The notes below the pieces were generated by a model, which saw nothing but the letters and a program-made list of their open reading frames with translations, was not told the origin of the DNA and did not search any database. A stretch of 9,239 nt of DNA from JACDAS01 sp046262415 (GTDB lineage Bacteria > Actinomycetota > Thermoleophilia > Gaiellales > Gaiellaceae), in assembly GCA_046262415.1 (NCBI GenBank), contig JBHEMU010000095.1, positions 1 to 9,239 on the forward strand, read 5' to 3'. The translations under genes and the position numbers were made by a program. Shown here in pieces: positions 5,000 to 9,239 of this stretch. Position 1 is the stretch's first letter. Each line of letters starts with the position of its first letter.

Positions 5000-5632
5000 T
5001 CACCTACCCGCATGGTCTCCCAGGATCGCAACCGGGGTGTATCGCCATGGCCTGCCCTGCCCTTCACCGACGACTCGCGCGACATCGAGCGCCTCCTCGA
5101 CGGTGTTCAGCAACCCGACCGAGTTGAGCGCCTTACGGAACAGATCGTGGATCTCCGGTGGACCGAGGAGACGAAACACTGATTCGTAGTCCGGGATCGG
5201 AAGGCTCACGTCGTACCCGAGGAAGCTCGGATGCGACTCCAGAGCCTCAGGCGTCTGATCCACCTCGGCGTAGCCGCGCATCAATCCTGCGGGATCATCC
5301 TCCATTGGTATTGGGGGGTCGCGTGTCACGCGCTCGAGGATCAGGTAGTACTCCAGCACTTCGAACGACAGGCCCACGTGCGCGGCCCCTCGTACCAGCC
5401 GTTCGCACAGCGCACGATCGTCGCAGAGCAGGTCCTCGTAGAACGCGTCCCACCACGCAGCCCATAGGGCATTCTCTCCCGGCGCTAGGTCGGGGTTCTC
5501 TCCGTAGGGCGACACGGTCGCGCTTCGTGGACCGGGCAGCCGATCTATCCCGCGATATTCGAGGGTCGGATCCCAGGCGTGCGGGATTCCGCGCTCGACA
5601 ATCTGGTATCCCCCGCGGAACACGCCTCGCAT
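5000..5632 (-). CDS. Hypothetical protein, 210 aa, leaderless-type start
   Basis: Soluble, acidic in its second half, with no signal peptide or membrane span. It is rich in aromatic residues around ALWAAWWDAFYEDLL (55-69). Residues 137-143 (FLGYDVS) and a C-terminal ALNSVGLLNTVEEALDVARV segment (168-187) recall small bacterial proteins found as immunity-like ORFs, but this is a loose impression, not an assignment. Start ATG at 5632 is chosen because TACACT ends 6 nt before it, a spacing typical of leaderless actinobacterial genes; there is no ribosome binding site. The frame is open upstream through the neighbouring gene, but that part has no coding character. No obvious partner or toxin gene is adjacent. 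Codon use is less GC-biased than in the flanking genes, consistent with acquisition. Confidence 0.7.
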   Translation of the reverse strand: MRGVFRGGYQIVERGIPHAWDPTLEYRGIDRLPGPRSATVSPYGENPDLAPGENALWAAWWDAFYEDLLCDDRALCERLVRGAAHVGLSFEVLEYYLILERVTRDPPIPMEDDPAGLMRGYAEVDQTPEALESHPSFLGYDVSLPIPDYESVFRLLGPPEIHDLFRKALNSVGLLNTVEEALDVARVVGEGQGRPWRYTPVAILGDHAGR

Positions 5633-5826
5633 AAGGCGAGTGTAGGGCGGTACGACGCGAGCGCCACGCCTGCGCCCAGACTCTTCGCCCCTCCGCCTCA
5701 CTTTCCCTTGCGGGGTGATCTGAGGGTTTCCCCCTGTGTCCCGGTGCCGTGCTGTACCGCTGCGCTTCCCGACGGGCGACCGATTAGCCGTCGTACCACC
5801 TGAGCAATGGGCGATTCGGCTGGGCG
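5633..5826. other. Intergenic stretch between the permease and the 210-aa gene
   Basis: Both flanking genes are on the minus strand, so this holds the permease transcript end and the promoter of the 210-aa gene. The minus strand has TACACT at 5644-5639. A CGACGG/CCGTCG inverted repeat with a 12-nt loop (about 5769-5792) could mark the permease 3' end. I see no other gene. Confidence 0.5.
5639..5644 (-). promoter_or_regulatory. -10 box for a leaderless 210-aa gene
   Basis: TACACT on the minus strand, then six bases, then ATG. A transcript starting 6-7 nt after the -10 would begin at the start codon. The -35 region is unremarkable. Confidence 0.5.
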
Positions 5827-6951
5827 CTACGCGTCGGCCGACGGCGCCGTCCCGGGCGTCGACGTCGCCGTGGCCGCCTTCGGAGCGCCCGTCAAGGAGT
5901 CGAGCGTCCGCCTTGGCCGGTGCTTGAGCCAGTCCTGGATCAGCACCTGGATCGTCCCGGCGACCGGGATCGCCGCCAGCGCGCCGAGCACGCCCGCGAG
6001 CTCGGCGCCGATCAGCACCGAGACCAGCACGGCGAGCGGCGAGAGCTGCACCGTCCGGCCGTAGATCACCGGCTGGAGGAAGTGGTTCTCGATCTGCTGG
6101 TACACGACGAAGAAGATGATCACGATGATCCCGTCCGGCACCGAGCTCAGGAAGGAGACGGTGCCGACGAGGATCATCGCGATCGTCGCTCCCGCCAGCG
6201 GGATCAGGTCGAGGATCGCGACGAGCAGGCCCAGCGCCACCGCGTAGGGCACGCCGACGATCAGCAGGACGACCGTCGTCAGCGAGCCCGCGATCAGGCT
6301 GATCAGGAGGTTGCCGGTCACGTAGCCGCCGACCGTGCGGTAGATGCTGCGCCCGACCCCCCGCCAGCGCTCCTGCGACTCCTCGGGGATGAGCGAGTAG
6401 AAGCGCTCCATCCACGTCGGACCCTCGAGCAGCATGAAGAAGGTCATGAACGTGATCGTCAGGATCGCGACGACGATCGTGATGATGCTCTTCGTGATCG
6501 CCACCGCCGCGCCGGAGATCCCCAGCAGCTTGGCCGCGCCGCCCTCCTCCAGCGCGTCCCTCGCCTTGTCGACGATCTGGTACTCGTCCTGGAGGAAGCC
6601 GAGCTTGCCCCGCCCCTTGGTCAGATCCTCGAGGTAGCCCGGCACTGCGCGCGCGAAGTCGTTCACCTGGTCGATCAGCGTCGGGATGAAGAGGTAGCCG
6701 ATGCCGGTGATCGCCGCGAAGGTGCCGAGGTAGGTGAGCGCGGCGGCGAACCCGCGCCGGCGCACGCCGCGCTGCTGCAGCCACTCGACCGCGGGGTTGA
6801 GCGCGAGCGTGAGGAAGACCGAGATCAGGATCCACGTGAGGACCTGAGCCGCGATCAAGGTGATCTGGACGAGCACGAAGACCGCGATCGCGATGCCGAG
6901 CACCGCGAACACGGTCCGCGCGCGGAAGCGGATCCAGCGCTCCTGGTCCAT
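5827..6951 (-). CDS. AI-2E family transporter (UPF0118 permease)
   Basis: A 374-aa polytopic inner-membrane protein of the AI-2E/UPF0118 family, whose members include the quorum-signal exporter TqsA and sodium/proton antiporters. The substrate cannot be set from sequence. From the ATG at 6951 (MDQERWIRFRARTVF) there are two early membrane spans (about 15-47) with LALNPAVEWL after them, then a third (about 65-88). A large soluble stretch follows, then spans near 150-180, 215-245, 250-280 and 300-335. The family hallmarks are present: PxxxxLxxRGV-like LQQRGVRRRGFAA, the loop IPEESQERW, and the C-terminal block FFVVYQQIENHFLQPVIYGR. The last 30 residues are a low-complexity tail (ATATSTPGTAPSADA). 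The ATG has AGGA directly against it, so the site is poor. A longer frame to 7098 exists but would run into the divergent isomerase gene and lacks family sequence. Confidence 0.92.
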   Translation of the reverse strand: MDQERWIRFRARTVFAVLGIAIAVFVLVQITLIAAQVLTWILISVFLTLALNPAVEWLQQRGVRRRGFAAALTYLGTFAAITGIGYLFIPTLIDQVNDFARAVPGYLEDLTKGRGKLGFLQDEYQIVDKARDALEEGGAAKLLGISGAAVAITKSIITIVVAILTITFMTFFMLLEGPTWMERFYSLIPEESQERWRGVGRSIYRTVGGYVTGNLLISLIAGSLTTVVLLIVGVPYAVALGLLVAILDLIPLAGATIAMILVGTVSFLSSVPDGIIVIIFFVVYQQIENHFLQPVIYGRTVQLSPLAVLVSVLIGAELAGVLGALAAIPVAGTIQVLIQDWLKHRPRRTLDSLTGAPKAATATSTPGTAPSADA

Positions 6952-6992
6952 TCCTGCCGGAGCATGGCGACGGGGCCGGACGTCTCTCCGGA

Positions 6993-6998
6993 TACCCT
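6993..6998 (+). promoter_or_regulatory. -10 box for the cyclophilin gene
   Basis: TACCCT ends 8 nt before the ATG at 7007, so the leader would be absent or only a base or two long. The 55-bp gap also has to serve the divergent permease gene; GGTATCCGG on the other strand overlaps the same bases. Confidence 0.45.
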
Positions 6999-7006
6999 GC
7001 GCCGGG

Positions 7007-7465
7007 ATGACCACCGCCACGCTCCACACGAGTCTCGGGCCGATCGAGGTCGAGCTCTTCGACGACGACGCGCCGAAGACGGTCGCGAACTTCACCAAGC
7101 TCGCCGGGGAGGGCTTCTACGACGGCCTGACCTTCCACCGCGTCATCCCGGACTTCATGATCCAGGGGGGCTGCCCGGAAGGGACCGGCCGCGGCGGGCC
7201 GGGCTATACCTTCGAGGACGAGCTCAACCAGCACAAGGTCGTGCGGGGCGCGCTCGCCATGGCCAATTCCGGCCCCGACACGAACGGGAGCCAGTTCTTC
7301 GTCGTCACGACCGAGGCGGCGCCGTGGCTCGACGGCAAGCACACGGTCTTCGGACGCGTCACCGCCGGAATGGACGCCGTCGACCAGATCTCCGAGGTCG
7401 ACCGCGACGCGGGCGACCGGCCTCGCACGCCGGTCACGATCGACCGCGTCGAGCTCTCCCGGTAG
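7007..7465 (+). CDS. Peptidyl-prolyl cis-trans isomerase, cyclophilin type
   Basis: A 152-aa cytosolic single-domain cyclophilin that speeds proline isomerisation during protein folding. The active-site block FHRVIPDFMIQGG (43-55) includes catalytic R45, F50, M51 and Q53. It is followed by YTFEDE (67-72), MANSGPDTNGSQFF (85-98, with Q96 and F97) and WLDGKHTVFGRV (107-118, with W107 and H112). The length matches small bacterial cyclophilins, and there is no signal peptide. Start is the ATG at 7007; upstream starts in the frame lie inside the permease gene and add no family sequence. A TANNNT box 8 nt upstream suggests a leaderless message. The gene ends in a hairpin that contains its stop codon, 25 nt before a tRNA. 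Confidence 0.96.
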   Translation: MTTATLHTSLGPIEVELFDDDAPKTVANFTKLAGEGFYDGLTFHRVIPDFMIQGGCPEGTGRGGPGYTFEDELNQHKVVRGALAMANSGPDTNGSQFFVVTTEAAPWLDGKHTVFGRVTAGMDAVDQISEVDRDAGDRPRTPVTIDRVELSR

Positions 7466-7479
7466 CGCCTCCCGCTACC
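7461..7479 (+). terminator. Hairpin spanning the cyclophilin stop codon
   Basis: GGTAGCG (7461-7467, containing the TAG stop) pairs perfectly with CGCTACC (7473-7479) across a 5-nt loop. There is no T-tract. The 3' arm contains most of the -10 box proposed for tRNA-Gly. Confidence 0.4.
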
Positions 7480-7481
7480 CT
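7476..7481 (+). promoter_or_regulatory. -10 box for tRNA-Gly
   Basis: TACCCT ends 9 nt before the first base of tRNA-Gly, the same distance as TACGCT before tRNA-Arg(TCT). No clear -35 hexamer is visible. Confidence 0.45.
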
Positions 7482-7490
7482 GATCGGCGC

Positions 7491-7561
7491 GCGGGCGTAG
7501 CTCAATGGTAGAGCCCCAGCCTTCCAAGCTGGTCACGCGGGTTCGATTCCCGCCGCCCGCT
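7491..7561 (+). tRNA. tRNA-Gly (anticodon TCC)
   Basis: The 71-nt cloverleaf has acceptor GCGGGCG/CGCCCGC, D-arm GCTC/GAGC, anticodon arm CCAGC-CTTCCAA-GCTGG (anticodon TCC, reading GGA/GGG) and T-arm GCGGG-TTCGATT-CCCGC, with discriminator T at 7561. CCA is not encoded. The yceH frame starts one base further on. Confidence 0.96.
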
Positions 7562-7562
7562 C

Positions 7563-8186
7563 TTGGATGCCGACGCCGCCGAGATCCGGGTGCTCGCGTG
7601 CCTGATCGAGAAGCAGCGCACGACGCCCGACGTCTACCCGTTGACGCTGAACGCGCTGCGCGCGGCCTGTAACCAGACGACGAACCGCGAGCCGGTCGTC
7701 GACTACGACGAGCCCGCGATCCGCGCCGCCGTCGAGGGCCTCTCGAACCGGCGCTGGGTCCGCCTGGCGAGCGGCCCGGGCAGCCGGACGGCGAAGTACC
7801 GTCACCTCCTGGACGACGCGCTCGGCCTGGACGGGGCCGAGCTCTCGCTCCTCTGCGTGCTGATGCTGCGCGGGCCGCAGACGCCGGGCGAGCTGAAGCA
7901 GCGCACCGAGCGGCTGCATCGCTTCCACTCCCTGGAGGAGATCGAGCGCGCCCTCGACGGGCTGATCGAGCGGGGCCTCGCCGTGCACCTGGAGCGGCGG
8001 CCGGGCCAGAAGGAGTCGCGCTACGCGCACCTGCTCGGCGGCGACGGTGGCTCCCCGGAGGCCGGGCCCCGGCCGCTGCCTCCGGCTGAGCCGGCGCCCG
8101 ACCGCGTTGCGGCGCTCGAGGAGCGCGTCGACAGGCTCGAGGACGAGCTCGCCGCCCTGCGGGAATCGCTGCAACCCCGCGCTTGA
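7563..8186 (+). CDS. yceH: YceH/DUF480 family protein, tandem winged helix
   Basis: A 207-aa cytosolic protein matching the YceH family, which has two winged-helix domains and no settled biochemical role. Family blocks are clear: RVLACLIEKQRTTPDVYPL (9-27), ACNQTTNREPVV (35-46), VLMLRGPQTPGEL (99-111) and GQKESRYAHLL (148-158). Residues 179-205 (RVAALEERVDRLEDELAALR) form a short coiled coil, as in E. coli YceH. Start is TTG at 7563, one base after tRNA-Gly. The next in-frame start (GTG, 7590) would remove the first nine residues, just before the family's opening helix. No ATG or GTG lies between the upstream in-frame TAG at 7509 and the TTG. There is no room for a leader, so the message probably comes from tRNA processing or from a co-transcript. 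It overlaps ctaG by 4 nt. Confidence 0.92.
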   Translation: MDADAAEIRVLACLIEKQRTTPDVYPLTLNALRAACNQTTNREPVVDYDEPAIRAAVEGLSNRRWVRLASGPGSRTAKYRHLLDDALGLDGAELSLLCVLMLRGPQTPGELKQRTERLHRFHSLEEIERALDGLIERGLAVHLERRPGQKESRYAHLLGGDGGSPEAGPRPLPPAEPAPDRVAALEERVDRLEDELAALRESLQPRA

Positions 8187-8929
8187 GTCCCTACGAGTGG
8201 TCGTGGAGCCCCGAGGCGCTCCTCCTCCTGCCCCTCGCCGGAGGCTACGCCTTGGCGGCGCGGCGGGTCGGGATCGACCGGGACCGGGCGCTCGCGTTCG
8301 GCGCCGGCACGGCGCTGGTCGCGCTCGCGCTGGTAACGCCGCTCGACACGATCGCGCGCCGCTATCTGCTCAGCGCGCACCTGCTCCAGAACGTCGTCCT
8401 CGCCGAATGGGCGCCGGCGCTGCTCGTGCTCGGGATCCCGCCAGCCCTGGCCGCGGCCGCCGCGACTCGCCTCTCGCTCCGGCTCCTGGTCAACCCTCTC
8501 GTCGCCCTGCCGCTCTGGCTCGCCACGTACTTCGCCTGGCACGTGCCGGCCGCCTACGACGCCGCTCTCCGCCACCCAGGATGGCTGCTTCCGCTCGAGC
8601 ATCTGTCCTATCTCTGCGCGGGCGTGCTGCTCTGGTGGCCGGTCGTCCACGGCACGCTGGCCGCGGGCGCGAAGGCCGCCTACCTCTTCGCGGCCTTCGT
8701 GCTCGCGAGCCCGCTGGGCCTGGTTCTCGCGCTGGTGCCGGACGCGATCTACGAGACCTACGAGCGCGGACCCGGGCTGTGGGGCATCTCGCCGCTGACC
8801 GACCAGCAGCTGGCCGGGATGACGATGGCGGCCGAGCAGGCGGTCGTCTTCTTCGCCGTCTTCGTCGCGTTCTTCCTCCGCTTTCTCCAGGAGGACGAGG
8901 CGGCCGAGGTCTACCGGCGCCTCACGTGA
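8183..8929 (+). CDS. ctaG: Cytochrome c oxidase assembly protein, caa3-type CtaG
   Basis: A 248-aa membrane protein of the caa3-CtaG family (Bacillus CtaG type), needed for building functional caa3-type cytochrome oxidase. I count about seven hydrophobic spans: 10-27, 38-53, 64-84, 100-120, 138-157, 164-185 and 213-236. The family's conserved His residues are present: H66 (SAHLLQN), H120 (FAWHVP), H140 (LEHLSY) and H156 (WWPVVHG), likely on the metal-handling face. TDQQLAGMTMAAEQ (206-219) is also typical. It starts with TTG whose last two bases plus the next A are the yceH stop (TTGA overlap), which implies translational coupling. No oxidase subunit gene is in the window. The gene ends 8 nt inside the convergent gene on the minus strand. 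Confidence 0.92.
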   Translation: MSPYEWSWSPEALLLLPLAGGYALAARRVGIDRDRALAFGAGTALVALALVTPLDTIARRYLLSAHLLQNVVLAEWAPALLVLGIPPALAAAAATRLSLRLLVNPLVALPLWLATYFAWHVPAAYDAALRHPGWLLPLEHLSYLCAGVLLWWPVVHGTLAAGAKAAYLFAAFVLASPLGLVLALVPDAIYETYERGPGLWGISPLTDQQLAGMTMAAEQAVVFFAVFVAFFLRFLQEDEAAEVYRRLT

Positions 8930-9239
8930 TGCAGGCGTCGATCGCCTCGCTGTCCTCGCCGGCCGGCGTGAGGGCCCAGAGGAGGACGACGTTCCGGCGG
9001 ATCCGGAGCGCGTCCTCGATACCGATGTTCTTGCCCCGGAACCGCCGGTAGGCGCCGGCGATGCGCTCGGCCTCGGCCTCGTCGAGGCCGAAGGACAGCG
9101 TCACCTGATTCTCGGGGAAGCGGACATTCATCGCGCCCCCGAGGGCGTTCGCCGCGACGAAGTCGTCCGCGGGGGCCGGGCGCACCCGGCGGCCCTCTTC
9201 CCGCAGGCAGGCCCTCGTCTTCTCGACCCTGTAGACCGT
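8922..9239 (-). CDS. Hypothetical protein, 5' end beyond the window
   Basis: The frame is open from the right edge to TGA at 8922, giving 105 visible residues. The edge begins TVYRVEKTRACLREEGRRV, then a compact region ALGGAMNVRFPENQVTLSFG (about 33-52), then a helical, charged part DEAEAERIAGAYRRFRGKNIG and the hydrophobic VVLLWALT near the end. Third positions are strongly G/C. A GTG at 9185 could start an 87-aa version, but the upstream codons are equally coding-like, so the true start is probably off the edge. No family recognised. Its 3' end overlaps ctaG by 8 nt tail to tail. Confidence 0.65.
   Translation of the reverse strand, partial: TVYRVEKTRACLREEGRRVRPAPADDFVAANALGGAMNVRFPENQVTLSFGLDEAEAERIAGAYRRFRGKNIGIEDALRIRRNVVLLWALTPAGEDSEAIDACIT

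Noticed and set aside
4681..5085. 134-codon minus-strand frame
   Set aside because: Overlaps the 3' end of the 210-aa gene in another frame, low-complexity Pro/Arg/Ala composition, no third-position bias.
5765..5820. tRNA-like stretch on the minus strand (GCTCAGGTGGTA followed by GGCTAATCGG)
   Set aside because: The D-arm does not close and neither acceptor nor T-arm can be found; probably coincidence or a very old remnant.
5000..7342. One 780-codon minus-strand frame
   Set aside because: Most of it is the wrong frame of the AI-2E permease gene; only the last 210 codons have independent coding character.

Overview
The window is GC-rich with strong G/C preference at third codon positions, many GTG/TTG starts, TANNNT-type -10 boxes and short or absent leaders. 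This points to a high-GC actinobacterium. A deep-branching lineage such as Thermoleophilia is my best guess, but there is no marker gene to prove it.

Layout, left to right. (1) 1-143 minus: the 5' end of a TetM/OtrA-like (EF-G-related) ribosomal protection GTPase. It loses family similarity after about 36 codons and runs into a repeat at the window edge. An overlapping short ORF with a strong ribosome binding site precedes it. (2) 332-490 minus: tandem tRNA-Arg(TCG) and tRNA-His(GTG), with a possible terminator hairpin behind them. (3) 527-623 minus: one copy of a 97-bp structured repeat, which supplies the TAG stop of the next gene. (4) 621-3240 minus: a secreted subtilisin-like protease followed after 19 nt by a HAD phosphatase. 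(5) 3391-3927 plus: a secreted CAP/SCP-domain protein, divergent from the protease. Its TAG stop is again the first three bases of the same repeat, here in three tandem copies (3925-4214). (6) 4253-4324 plus: tRNA-Arg(TCT).

(7) 4325-5826 is a sparse, more compositionally mixed accessory stretch. It holds a 36-aa single-pass membrane peptide, a doubtful small minus-strand ORF, and an unrecognised 210-aa protein on the minus strand with a leaderless-type promoter. (8) 5827-6951 minus: an AI-2E-family permease, divergent from (9) a cyclophilin peptidyl-prolyl isomerase (7007-7465 plus). (10) tRNA-Gly(TCC), a YceH/DUF480 gene starting 1 nt after the tRNA, and a CtaG-type oxidase assembly protein overlapping yceH by 4 nt form a tight plus-strand cluster. 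A 5'-partial hypothetical gene on the minus strand ends convergently at 8922.

The housekeeping genes look ordinary. The most unusual feature is the 97-bp hairpin-rich repeat family. It has four full copies plus a fragment at the left edge, always lies in the same orientation as the adjacent ORF, twice provides the stop codon, and once lies at the broken end of a resistance-type gene.
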